This document shows positions 24,103 to 36,670 of a DNA stretch of 64,000 nt, piece by piece; position 1 is the first letter of the stretch, and each line of letters begins with the position of its first letter. The stretch is from contig CM055196.1 of the NCBI GenBank assembly GCA_029224185.1, positions 12,898,009 to 12,962,008 of the forward strand. Direction: 5' to 3'. This DNA comes from Karalla daura. Its lineage: Eukaryota; Chordata; Actinopteri; Chaetodontiformes; Leiognathidae. The translations under genes and the position numbers were made by a program. The notes under the pieces were generated by a model, which ran no database searches, had not been told where the DNA came from, and was given only the letters and a program-made list of their open reading frames with translations.

Positions 24103-25519
24103 GTGTGTGAGTAGAAGAACACAAATGAACAGAACAGGAAGACGTCAGATGGATGAAACATGACTAGAGAGCTGGCTGCACATGGTTTACAGAGGAATGT
24201 TCTCCAGATAAGAGTGCGAGACAGCGCGTACGTGTGCGTGTGTGTGTGTGTTACATATTTGTCTGATGGCATCAGGGAAAGGTGGATTCCTCCACCAGCA
24301 GGAACACATGTCAGAAAGGAATCGGTTCGAACCCGGACGAGGGAAGATTGCATGTGTGCATGTTTCTGTTCAAATATTTGCTGCAGGATGAATTTGTGTG
24401 TGTGTGTGTGTGTGTGTGGAGCCAGCTGGGTGTGCTCTGGGCCGCTGTTTAGTTCACCCACACATACACACGGAGGTAAAGGTAAACAGATGGCTGAGAG
24501 CAGGAGCGCAGGGTCACAGAGGAGCATGTTTGCACACAAATACAACATCACAAGAAGCTCCGGGTTTATTGTATGTGTGTGTGTGCGTATGTGCGTATGT
24601 GTGTGTGTGTTGACTACTGGTAGCCAAGAGGCGGTAATTGAGTTAGTGCCATGGCGCAGCAGCAGCAGCGACAGAAGAACAGGATGTTAACAAAAGAAGT
24701 TCCTGTGGACGCTGGAGAAGTTGTACCTACGTAGAGCTTGAGTTTAGCAGCATCGAACTGCCTGTACACCACAGACCTACTCTGGTTAACTTTTGCTCAG
24801 AACTCGTCGTTTTCTCTGTCCTCGTACCAACCGATACTCCACTCCTCTCCATCGCAGTGAGAAGCTCCAAAACAGTTATCACTTACTAACCTAACAAAGT
24901 GATGTTTCTTTTAAAGATTTGCTGAGGTTTGCTGAAGTACCCCTTGTCCTCTTACTCTCGTAATTATACCGTTTTGACTTTTTTAGACTATTGTTTGGAC
25001 AAAACAAACATTGCCCGGGGCAATCTGGACTCTGAGTGTTTATGATGTCATTTCTCAGGATTTTCAGAATGTTTACAAAACAAACAGTGGATTAACGGAA
25101 CAAACAATCACCAGATTAATCTTTTGTGACAATAATCAGATGTAAATTCTTAATAGTTAATGACACTTTGTCCAACCACCTACAAGGACATAAGTAACTG
25201 GATATAAGTAATAATAACCAAATTATATATATGTAATTGTGAGTCTAGCAGTCACTGTAATTTTACTTGGAATACTTTTAAATACTCCAATAAAGCCCTT
25301 TCCTGTTTTTATTCACCCATGTTTACTCTTGCTAGTAGCAGAATACTTCTACAGTGTACTATCAGCAGATTTTATAGGCATCAAAGATCTATAAACTTCC
25401 CACAAGCCTGATGTTTACATTCCTCTCTGTCACTATTTCTCCATCTCTACCTCTCATGACCTCCACGTTGTACAAAGACCCTCTGTTTAGACCATTAAAC
25501 TAATTCTCCCTTCCCAGCG

Positions 25520-25610
<91 letters not shown>

Positions 25611-26106
25611 TAACACCAGGGGGAGTGAAGCCCTGTCGAGTCCACCATGTTTTTCTTATCGCAGTGGGCAAGGTCGCACTGAGCAAACTCTCAACTGAAA
25701 ACCCAACGAGGAAGCAAAAAACGTTCATTTAAAGCCAAAGCACCATCCCGGACAACGCTCCGGCTTCACCGACACGCCCTCTCCATTTTGTGTTTGCCTA
25801 GAGTCAAATCCTGCTGCCAAGTTTGGTTTTCCAGTGCACACCGACATTCACAAACAGCATCGTGCACTTCCTGCACAGGCGCTCCCTATCACAAGTTCCC
25901 AAACTCACTGAGTGTGTGTGTGCAAACGGAGGGAGGCTCTCAACTCTGCCCAGCATTCGTCTTTGTCGTTGTTGGCTTTGTAGCAGAGACCACTGCCGCA
26001 GCCGGTTTCATTAACAGTAATTACTCTTCCCCTGGATCGACTGCCTTCATTACGTTAACTGCCGGTTTATTGGGTATTCAGGTCTGCCGTTGCAGCACTG
26101 TTTGCA

Positions 26107-26162
<56 letters not shown>

Positions 26163-27807
26163 CCAGATGGATGGAAGAGCATCAGTGAGCGTAAACCGCG
26201 TTATCTACTGGCTGCAGCGGCAGTAATTAATCCACTGACCTATCGATTGTTTAACGCAGCTGTATTTTCTGTCTCTCTGTCTTTGCTCTCGCTGCCTCCA
26301 CCTCACTGACTCCGCTCCGTCTTACCAAGGGGAATTAATAACAATAATCTGGAGGAGCGTCCCTACCTGCAGCAGCAGTATGTGTGCCAGAGGATCACGC
26401 AGGCGGACGTGGCCGCCCTCACGGCGCTGCCGCCCGGCGTCGACCAGGCGGAGTGGCTGGCCAGCAACAGTGAGTGGCCTCTATTAGTACAACGGCAGAT
26501 TTCCCACCTCTCTCGTACAATGCCAGCTCAGGCCCCGGACAAAACGTGACAGGCCATTTTCTTCTCATCGATTTCTTTCAGCCGTGGCGTTTTTCAAGCA
26601 CATAAACCTGTTCTCCAGCGCGCTCTCCGAGTTCTGCACCCCCAGCACCTGCCCAACGGCCTGTGGACCAGGCAACACGTAGGTTACCGAGCGTTGTCCC
26701 GCGTGTCCTCACAGGGTCACTGCACACAGGTCACGGGACATGAAAAAATACATTTTCCCCACTTAGTCCTCCTGGTATTTTGTTATTGAAGACACTCTTA
26801 AGCTCTCTCTGCACTGTAAGAAATCATTTCTTTTGAGTCACACTTAAATCATAGAAAACTATGAAAACTGTGGAGAGTATTTAACACAGTCCAAGAAAGC
26901 TCCTAACTTTTGGATTGTCTCAGACAGCACAAAGGAAAGTTTCCACTATTAAGGAAAGACTTTTTTTGTGGCTTGAAGCTACATTAACTGCTCATAGTGT
27001 GGGAAATACAAATCTCTGACTGTTGGCAGTTGAGATGCACTGTGGCTTATCTAGAGGTCATGTTTTGACAAGGAAGAAGAATGTATGGAATTGATTGCAC
27101 TGAATGCACTTTAATACTGTTTTTTCAACACTCCATCAAGAGGCCGGCATGTTAAACGATAAATTGCGGAGTGGGAGAGGGAGAAGTTTTAATGGGATGG
27201 ATATTTTTAAAATATCACCCGTTCACTGCAGCCAAGTCTTTGTCAGCAGACAGTTCGCTCGGATGCCCTTAGGGTGACCCACGAGTGACTTAATAATATT
27301 TGAATAAGATCTGCAGCTGTTTCGGTGGCTGTCTGTTTGGTGTTTTCAGGGTTTATGTTTGGACCGACAACCACGGCAGGAAGCTGAAGTGCTCCGCACC
27401 GCTTTACTTTGACTACGCCATGTTGTACATCCAGGAGCTCCTGACAGACGAAGACGTGTTCCCCACTAAAGCAGGTAAAATCCAGATGCTTCCTCTCTCT
27501 CCGTTGCACTGCTCTGTTCTTCAGTTCTTGTGTCAGTGTGAAGTTGTCGCCTTCTCCCTCTTTTCCAGGATCCGTGTTTCCGACAGGCTTCGTCTTTCTC
27601 GTCCAGAAAGTGTTCTTGCTGTTTTTCCAGACTCTGGCTCACATATACTGGTGTCACTACAGAGAGACTCTGGCGTTGGGCCTGCACCCACACCTCAACA
27701 CACTCTTCACACACCTCACACTCTTCTGTCGGCAACATGCTCTGCTGGAGCCGGAGGACATCGAGCCGCTGCAGGACCTCATCACAGCTCTGGGCCAGCA
27801 AGGCTGA
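23863..27807 (+). CDS. MOB kinase activator 2-like protein
   Basis: MOB proteins are small globular co-activators that bind the N-terminal region of NDR/LATS kinases; MOB2 binds NDR1/2 and competes with MOB1. Exons: 23863-23945, 26330-26469, 26582-26678, 27350-27474 and 27569-27807 (TGA), giving 227 residues in one consistent frame. The Mob fold is clear: AEWLASNTVAFFKHINL, EFCTPSTC, GRKLKCSAPLYFDYAM, LLTDEDVFPTK, LAHIYWCHYRETLALGLH and HLNTLFTHL. The zinc-site residues are present as C93, C98, H173 and H178. LAHIYWxHxxETLAL points to MOB2 rather than MOB1 or MOB3. The middle (ACGPGNTVYVWTDN) and tail differ much from canonical MOB2, so it may be a separate old paralogue. It starts MGGCHS, which fits N-myristoylation plus a palmitoylatable Cys4. 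Intron 1 is 2.4 kb and carries long microsatellites. The gene sits between ppp6r2 and adm2, where human has SBF1. Confidence 0.88.
24041..24109. repeat. (GT)n microsatellite in mob2-like intron 1
   Basis: About 34 GT units with one GC interruption, 95 bp after exon 1. Further short GT runs occur at 24236-24250, 24394-24418 and 24573-24609. Confidence 0.95.
25522..25609. repeat. (AC)44 microsatellite in mob2-like intron 1
   Basis: Uninterrupted CA repeat of about 88 bp, the longest pure dinucleotide tract in the window. Likely highly polymorphic. Confidence 0.97.
26113..26160. repeat. (GT)n microsatellite in mob2-like intron 1
   Basis: Pure GT repeat of about 24 units, 170 bp before the exon 2 acceptor. 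Confidence 0.95.
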
Positions 27808-28134
27808 GCTTACAGAGCAAAGATTATACACTCACCTTTTTACACGTTGTTACGTCTGGCTATGAAGCTTTATAGCATTTCTCATCTCTCTGTGCTGAAT
27901 TTACTTTATGGTATGGACTTTTTTGAAAGGTCTGGAAGGTGTAAAAAAAAAGAAATAGAAGAAAAAGAAGCAGCAGATAAGGAGTTGTCAGCTCCTGTTG
28001 TACATAGCTGTTATCAGGTATTGTAATACTGTGTGAAACTGTAACACTGCATGTTTGTATTTTGACATAATGGTGCATTATTTTATTTTGATAAGGTCGA
28101 GATCTTCAAGTTGTACGTCTTACCTCAAAGACGT

Positions 28135-28140
28135 AATAAA
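28135..28140 (+). terminator. Poly(A) signal of the mob2-like gene
   Basis: AATAAA 328 bases after the stop codon, running directly into an A-tract. Further AATAAA copies lie at about 28267 and 28521. Confidence 0.5.
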
Positions 28141-31100
28141 AAAAAAAAAAACAGTGAACTGTTCTTTCCTGTCAGAGAGACAGGGCAGTCCAGTTATACC
28201 AGACAAAACGTGCCATCAGAGGTGGTTCATCCACCTCTGCATCTTAATGCATGATTCTCTACTCTGTAATAAACATTTATGACAAACTGTTACCTGCACA
28301 TGGTTGGTATGAAGCAAGATTTTTGCCACTTGTGGAGTTTTATTTGCAGCCTTCTATCAGTCTTGTTTCTTAAGAGACCTGTGATTTTGGCTCCATCGCA
28401 GACTCTACGGTCAACGCGTCTCCGGATGTTTGGCTTGGCAGCAGCGCCTCCTGCTGGCAGCTCTGGAGCCCCACACGTCTGGGCAGTAAATGTTGAGCTG
28501 GCTGCGGCAGATTGGATTTGAAATAAAACTGTTGCAGCAGGGGTAAAGTGCTGAGTTTTCCTTTTGATGTGAGAACATTTATTTGGGTTTAACGAGGTGG
28601 TAACTGTGTAAAATGTCACATTATTAGTGATATCAATGCCCTCCCAGGCTCCCTCAAAACTGGAAAGTCAGCACTAAATTTGCCATTATTTCAAGGTCGG
28701 GTTCTGAAAGAAATGATACCACATCGGTAATTCAGTCCGAAACATTATTTCCCACCAAATACAAAAATAATGGGAGAAGATTGACAAATGCCTGTATATC
28801 CAACAGTTTGGTCCAGACCTGCTCTGTAATCTGCTCTGTAATAATCCTGAGATAACATTTGTTGTGAGTTGGCACAACAAACAAAGGTGTTTGGATTTAT
28901 ACTGAGGATTTTGTAGGCACAGTTTTACTGCTTTTGCCATGAAAGCCTCTGATTAAGGAATAAATAACACTAATTAAATTAAAGATTACAAATGACACAG
29001 TGAAAATTTGAAATATCGTTGTTCCTGCATAATATCAGAAGATGTCTGCTCACTTTCATTAGTCTCAAAAAACAGTAAGAATGTGTGAGGCTGAAGCAAC
29101 TGATGCTAATCCTGACATGATGCCTCGATCAGTGATAGCATAATCTATATGCATTATTGTGTAGTTCTAAACTATTGGCATAGTTATATAAATATAAAAT
29201 ATAAATATACATAAATATAAACTATTGGCATAGTTATATAAATACTAACAATTTGAGTTGAGAACGTTAGTTTTCTTTCATTGTGGGCATGTAGGTCCCA
29301 TAATTCACCACAGAGAGGCACCACACACCAACAGACTGATAGAAGGATGTCTGAAAACAATGATGTGTAAACAGCAACATACTTTGCGTGAAAATCTTTT
29401 TGATAGCTGATATTACACCTAAATACCCTGAGATGAGTTTTAAGGATCCATTAAAGTTGCAACAGGGGATGTAAGAACATCCATTGCCATGTTAAATCCT
29501 GCGTTAAAGGGTTTAAACATCTTTCATGAATTCTCCACAGAAACTCACCCTGCTGTGGGTTTGTGCTGAACTGACCTCTGACAGTACAAAAAGCTGTTTG
29601 TCTGGCGAAATATTTTTTCGGTATAAATGCAAACGCTCCAGTGAAGGCTTGTCTTTCATCTCCACACCTCACCACCCTTCCGTCAACCATCCCCTCGGCT
29701 GCACTCACTGAACCCGACAGTGGAGATCGAAACACACTGCTTTTTTACTCACAAGTTCAGTCAAACATCAGATTTTAATCTTGTCACAGTTGCTCCTGGT
29801 CACGGACGGTGGAAGTTGCTCAGATTTTACTTACAGGTTGCGAATGCAGCCGCACCTCTGATTTCCTCTCTGATTTCAGCTCAAGGTGTCGGACGGGTTG
29901 GTCAAAGCCTGAAACTCAGCCTCCCGACTGAAAGCCAAAGCATCTTTGCCTGCAACGAGATCAGAGATGGTATGAGTGTGGATTGTGTGGATGGACACAC
30001 ACACACGCGTGTACACGCAACCACACACACACAGGTTTGTTCTTAAACTAGATAGATGTGTTAATGCACATGTTGGACTGAGGTGAGGCTCATGGTGTTG
30101 GAAACTGAGCTTAGCAGGTAATACTACAAACTGCTGAGTCACAAACACACTCTCACGTATGCGTGCACACACACACACACACACACAGCCCTTTAATTAA
30201 GGACTGAAGCCACCATACAGAGCATTCATTTAATCAGGTTCAGACTCTGAGCTTCTCATCTGTGTCCTCCACCAGAGAAAAAAAAGAATAGCAGCCGTTA
30301 TAGAGGGAAAGTGAGGAGCGTAGTTCTGCATCTTCTCTCTTACCCCTCGGGACGTGTGTGACCCCTGAACCCGCTTACACAACTGTGTTCGTGGGACAGG
30401 TGCCAACTGTTTTAGCCATGAACAAGCAGCTCTGTCAAACACTGATTTTAACTGGTTGTGTCGCTCTCATTGTATTAGAAGGCACCGGTACTCCGATAAA
30501 GGTCAATGCTAACATTTTGTCTTTTTCTTCCATTTGTACATCAAGTCCCAAGTCTTCAGTATAATCAACACTGCGACAGCCACATTCGTACGTCCAGGGA
30601 GTGGCTCCGAATTGATTTTTATTTCTCATTTCATATTGATTTATATACTTTGCTTTTAACCCGGGATCGAATCCTGCTCTGGGCTGTAAAGATAAATGTC
30701 ACTTTTTGCTGTTGCAATTTAAAAATGTCACAGCAACCTGCCCTGCGCCAGAGGCAGAGCGCTCATAAAGGGCAAGTGGGCTTAAATCGAGGCAGACAAA
30801 GCTTTTACTGTATATACACCTCAGATACAGCATGTGACCCTTGTGCTGGGCCACAGCCTGTAATGCACGACACAGGAGCTCCATTGCACCCATGTCTGGG
30901 TGTCTTCAATTTTCTATCTGGAAAGTTTTTACTGGGCAACAAAAAATGATGAAACTACAGTCACACTGTACTTTACTTCACCATGCGTGCTTTTATTATA
31001 AACAACTCTGTAAATACACCAACATGCTTGCACTGATATTGGGGTATGTGTGCATAATGTTCCATTTTTCAGATAAACTATGAGATAAACTACCAAGTCT

Positions 31101-31640
31101 AATGCTTCATTGATGCTTCATTTTGTGAAACAAGAAAAGAGACAAGACAAGCCTCAGAAATCTGCAGTCTACAAATCTGCAGTTCTAATCACAAAAAACA
31201 GCATGACAGCCTGGTTTTAAAATATGGGTTTGAATATTTGAACCCTTTTGAATACATGATTAGATATAAATACAGTTGTCCCACAGTGGATGTCGTGCTG
31301 GGAATCTTCTCTGATGCTGGACCTTGACCTGTTGATGACACAGCAGTTTAATCTACCTGTAAGTCGGTCAAGCTCACAACTATAAGTTCTCTGCGTCAGA
31401 AGAAACTCAATCCAATAATAAAATGTCAAAGGATGCGACTTCAATCCAAGACGCCCCAGACAACAAATATTTTGCTTGTTGATTTGCTTTTGTTTTTTTA
31501 AACAACCTCTACAGCTGAGGCTATGTGAGGAGACTGGATTTCTCAGAAGTTTAATTAGAATAGTGATCATTACAGATGAGGTAGGACAGATAATAAGCCT
31601 CCTCCCTCCCCCTCCTCCTCCTCCTCGTCCTTCCTTGAGG
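28141..31640. other. Spacer between mob2-like and adm2
   Basis: About 3.5 kb with no supportable gene. It contains a LINE tail remnant (28850-28890), a small direct duplication of 'aaactattggcatagttatataaata' (29168-29193 and 29217-29242), and short (AC)n runs near 30000-30015 and 30170-30187. The open frames here have no family resemblance. Confidence 0.5.
28850..28890 (+). repeat. LINE tail remnant
   Basis: gagataacatttgttgtgagttggcacaacaaacaaagg. A diverged match to the copies at 9127, 21248 and (reversed) 57015. Confidence 0.45.
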
Positions 31641-31641
31641 C

Positions 31642-31650
31642 TTTATAAAC
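31642..31650 (+). promoter_or_regulatory. adm2: adm2 TATA box
   Basis: TTTATAAAC preceded by a CT-rich tract (cctccccctcctcctcctcctcgtcc). Transcription would start near 31675 and give a leader of about 320 bases to the ATG at 31997. TATA-driven promoters are usual for inducible peptide-hormone genes. Confidence 0.6.
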
Positions 31651-31996
31651 AAGAGAGCTCAACTTGCTCCCTGTGTGAGCTTCAATGAGCTCCTAGGTTT
31701 CCACGCCTCCCGCTCTCTCTCTCTCTCTCTCCCACTCAGTGTGGGTGTTTCTTGGATTTTCCTGCTGTCAGTGTGAAGGTCAGGGAGCAGAGAGGATGCT
31801 GCGGAGAAGACCAGTGATGCATTCAAGGTCACTCACCAGTGCGGGACATTTCGGTCCTTAGGCAAAACTTCGACTCCAATCCAACTCCAACTTTGTTTTT
31901 TTTTTTTCAACGGGATTTTTTTTATACTTATTTATTTTACGCATCGTTACTTGCTCACCAGTGTCAGTGCAGCCGCTGCGCTTCCGCTGCGCCGCC

Positions 31997-33680
31997 ATGT
32001 GTGCGCTGCTGCCGGCGTGGCTGTGTCTGCTGCTCGGCGTCCTGCCTCTGGAGACCCGGAGCCTGAACAGCCCCTCAAACACACACAGGTACAGGCCAGA
32101 CGAGCCGCACAGGCTCACCGTTTGTGATGCACAGGTTCAGGAGGTCGTGCCAGTAAACGGGAAATAAACTGGAGAATATTTTCAGTATAAGGTTTTTGCA
32201 GAAACTTTTTGTTTTGTTTTGTTTTGACAGCAAGAACATTATGACCTGTAAGAAACTTCTGGTGAACTAGTGTCACATAATAACAAACAGCAACTTAGCC
32301 CTAACATATGCCTTATACTTACTTTCTATTTTTAAGGGCATGTACATAGCATTTACTGTTTTTTTCAGTGGTGCTCCTCTTACAGGTAAAGATGTATCTA
32401 TGTCCCATGTAAGTTACTTTCTCAGCTTTCTCATTCAACTTACCACATTCATACGAATACATTAGCCCCAATATCATATTATACACTGGCATTGTTAAAG
32501 TTTAGATAATAGGAAATTGTCAATTTATTTATTTGATTCTTTTTAAAATCTCACATTTGTCTTGTACAATAAAAGCTACTTATGAAATCTCTGAAATAAC
32601 AAACGATTTTGAGAGGCAAGCAAAATTGCAAAATATTGCCTTGTTTATCCATAGCTTATCCATTGTTGCTGCTTTTCTCTGCTTGATTGCGCTTTTAATC
32701 GTTTTCCTTTGAGCTTTGTTTTCTCGGAAGAAACAAGACTTTCAAAGGTGTAATTTCTTGGCTGTTGGAACCAGTGACGGGCATTAAAAAAAGATGTGAC
32801 TTCACCAACAATAAAAGATATTAATGTGAGAAAAAGGCCCGGCAGTAGAGTGAGGTAATTCCTCTTTGCAGTAGGAGGTGAGACAGAGGTGAGGGTGATT
32901 TAGCAGGATCTGGGACGAGGATACATGTAGAGCACATACCCAGGGGCCAGTCAGCAGGCAAGTGGTTCTCTTACTAAGGCGAAGAGTGCAGGGATGCAGA
33001 CAGCAGCGGGTAGATGGCTTTGGACATGAGGGCATCTTGTGACAGCACGCTGAAGGCACAGCACTGTCACATGCAGTTTCACACAATTCCTTTTTCCAGG
33101 CCAGTTTGTGGTTGGACAAAACTTTTTTCCTCCATCATTAGACGTTTGTGTTTGAGAGGGAGGTCTTTGAGTGTTATATAACTGGGGATTTCTCTATATT
33201 CACTGCTTTTATAATACTTAAATCCCATGCTATTGCAAATTCAGGTTGTGCAAGCAATGAAAAGTGTTAAAATATTCATTTGTCTCTGCATGTTACACAG
33301 TGTTGCATTTTTTAAAGCATTTTTGCTTTTTATGTTCTTAGACTTCAGACTTCTGTTACTTTTTGTCCTCAAAAACAAAGGAAAGTAAGTGTCTAAAAAA
33401 ATCCCCAGCTGAAGAGAAAGAGGAGAGAGGATCTCAGTGTGAATCAGCACTGATGGAGGCAACTTAATACCGTGGCTGGCACTTAACAAAGCGCCTGGAA
33501 AGATATAAAGGAAGAGAGAAAGAAAAATGAAAGGATCCTGTAGTAATTTGGAAAAGACAGCGAGGAAAGGAGGAGGCAAAATAATGGGTTGCGTCAGTAA
33601 CAGTAATGAAACCGTGGGGATCTGCAAGGGACAAAAAGTTTGCTTTGCACAAAGTAGTTTTGAGGAGTTACGACAGGAAA

Positions 33681-33735
<55 letters not shown>

Positions 33736-35039
33736 TGTGTGTGTCTGTGTGTGTGTACCTCTGAGAAGAACCCCATGCTGCGCTCTAACTTGGAAGGAAT
33801 GTCGGAGAAGCTCCTTTTGCTCTCAGACTCTCCACAGGTTCACAACTCCAGGTTGGGAGGACTACTTCACAATACACATTCACACAGACACACAGACACA
33901 CAGACACACACACACACACACACATGCACACACTCACACACGCACACACACAAGAGAGAGAGTGTATATGAGAGAATAAGTCCTGATTAAAAATGCACAC
34001 AGAAAAGTACAGAAACGAATGTGTGAAAGTTCATGTTTCACACTCAAGGTGACTCAGAATGATTGGAGAAGCATTGGATTTAACAGAAATGGCTCTGATG
34101 GCTTTATTTCATGAACTCTTTTAAAGTCATACTTTCAGTGTACTTTTCAGTAAAATATTACAGTCTGGAATTGCCAGAATGCAAAGGATTTCTGTATATG
34201 AAATATTTATATATGGATGAAGACGGTTTATTTTTCACTGTTCAACAAAGCCAAGGTAAAAATGTCTTTTCCTTTTTGCTTTATGCTAATGCTAGCGAGG
34301 TTCCAAGGAGGCACAAGATGCTCTTCAGTTTTATTAACCATCTTTATGATTATCATCATCATCATCCACCATCTCATGTGCTGTGCCTGAGAGCGTCACA
34401 GTGCTGCCAGCCTAACCACTGTGTCGCCTCCCCATAAATACATGTGCTGTAAGTGTGAAGTGAACATAGACGTACAGTCTAACCCAGTCACTGCTGTATG
34501 GTGCTGAAGACATTTATAACCGCATCAGTCGTGTTACACTGTCGAGGCTGTGCTGTGGCCTACATTCGCTTGTTCTGTGCCTCTGAGCCAAGTGCCTTTC
34601 CCTCCAGAGACCGCTGTGTTTCAGATCTCACCACAGGTGGCTTTTTAACCCTTCAAGTATTAAAGTGTGAGCGTATAGGAGAAAGACAGACTAATGATGG
34701 AAAAGCATATTCACATGTAAGCCCCAACCGTAACTCTACCCTGTCCCTTAACCTCCATAACCCAACCTGATGTTTTAAATATAATTATGCATGTGTGTGT
34801 TTTTGTGTCGGAAAACCTTGTTTGTTGCCAGGGAGTCACATGTCACTTGCACGTGTGTAGCCACTAATGCCTTCCCAACTAACATCATGCCTGTGTGTGT
34901 CTGGGTGACTTTTTGTAGAACTGCCAGGATTTAGCATCTATTAAAAACAATTCAAGCTAATAGAGTTGGGCAATCTCTCAAGCCACCAGGCTCGATTGTG
35001 TGAACACACAGTACTGAGTTGGTCAGGGAGTTGGTGAAT

Positions 35040-35104
<65 letters not shown>

Positions 35105-35341
35105 GGCAATGAGTGCCGAAGGTGTCCAGCCAGAAGAGTGATCAGAATACCAGTCAGGATTACTTACAGGATAAAGATCATATGGTATTCTGGCCCACTT
35201 TCCATACCAAACAAACACAAACATTATCTGGCTCCACCTGTCGCATTATTCTTTGTTTCTCGCCTCATGAATAGTCAACGCTTATGAATGAGGAGGTGTG
35301 TGCTTGTGTGCCCGGGCGGGTTCAGTCTTGTGACAAGTTGT

Positions 35342-35416
<75 letters not shown>

Positions 35417-36591
35417 TGACAGACGGACAGACGGACAGACGGGCAGACGGGCAGATGGGCAGATGGGCAGATAGATAGATATGACATGCTCTCGTTAAAG
35501 TTGAGAAAGTATGCATTTTAATTGAAAAGAAAAAAACAACATTGTGATGTTGGGAGAAAAAAAGCCAGAGCCAGACATAGACAGCAGGAGGTGAGAAAGA
35601 AAAGTGCTTCAGACACTCGAGAAGAGTGCTGCTGTAGGAGGTTCTCACTACCATCTTCTTTGTGCTCTGTGGTTTCCACTGCTCATGCTCTCTCTCTCTC
35701 TCTTTCTCTGGTAGAATTTGTCAGCTCACATGCTGTTGTTGATTAACTGGAAATATATTTTTTCTCCTTTTCAATGGGGTTGTCCATGGAGCAGATGACA
35801 TTGACTGGACATGTTACACTCACGGTCTACAAATTCAATTATTGACTAAAACAAACAGCTCATCACTCTTTAACTACGTTTGGTGAGTTCCATGTGAAGA
35901 TGAGTAAGCACTACTACTGGTTGATGCAGGTTTCTAGAGGCACAACCGACACATGCCAGCACTGACTTGCATATTTTTTATAAAAACACACGCTTACCAC
36001 ATCAACATCTGGCAGCTCTGTCTGCAAATGGTTTCAGGACTTCTGGATGTTTGCATAATGTTTGACACTGGGATAGGTTTTTGCACAGAAAGAGTGGAGA
36101 AAAACATGTTTTTCTTTCAAAGTGCAAGCAAACACACTCACACCATATGATCAGACATCCAGACAAAATCGTACATTTGGAGGTGGACAACAACTTTCCT
36201 TAGATGCCCAGATGGAAAAAAAAATCAAGATGCAGGGTGAAATTCTTCAAGTTGATATACTATCATCAGAATACACACACGTACGTACACTCGCACGCAT
36301 ATGCACACACACTCAGGTCCAGAGATGCAGGCAGATAAGACAGCTACAGTACAGCCCCATGGTCTATCTCTCCTTCTATCTTTCCCTCTCACTTTCTCTT
36401 TCAATCCACTCTTTCTCGGCCTTGTTTCCTGATAGGAGAAGAGACCTCGGCACACATTCCTGTGGTACAAGCCTGACTGTCTGTGAGGCATTTCATTTTG
36501 AAGCAGTGATTTAGTTTCACTGGGAAACTCAAGAAGGCGACAGGCGCATGACTGTGCATCATATAGGCTGTGTGTGGGTGTGGGTGTGTCT

Positions 36592-36670
<79 letters not shown>

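Noticed and set aside
24160..24690. Long open frames rich in CVCVCV or THTHTH (also near 19.4, 23.9, 33.6, 35.0, 36.6 and 54.3 kb)
   Set aside because: These are translations of (GT)n/(AC)n microsatellites, which lack stop codons in several frames. They are not proteins.
28381..28521. GC-rich patch with an open frame ending in AATAAA after the mob2-like gene
   Set aside because: Too short and without a start context. Better read as non-coding DNA or an alternative 3' end of the mob2-like mRNA.
29451..29735. 94-codon minus-strand open frame upstream of adm2
   Set aside because: No recognisable motif, no splice context and no conserved neighbour. Likely chance.
30655..30690. GGGATCGAATCC string resembling a tRNA B box
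   Set aside because: No matching A box or cloverleaf upstream. At most a trace of a tRNA-derived SINE.
28141..31640. Search for SBF1, expected between ppp6r2 and adm2 from human gene order
   Set aside because: No myotubularin, DENN or PH motif seen in any frame here or within the neighbouring spacers. SBF1 is not in this window.
35342..35476. Regularly spaced repeat that might suggest a CRISPR-like array
   Set aside because: It is a simple 4-base GACA microsatellite without spacers, in a vertebrate intron.
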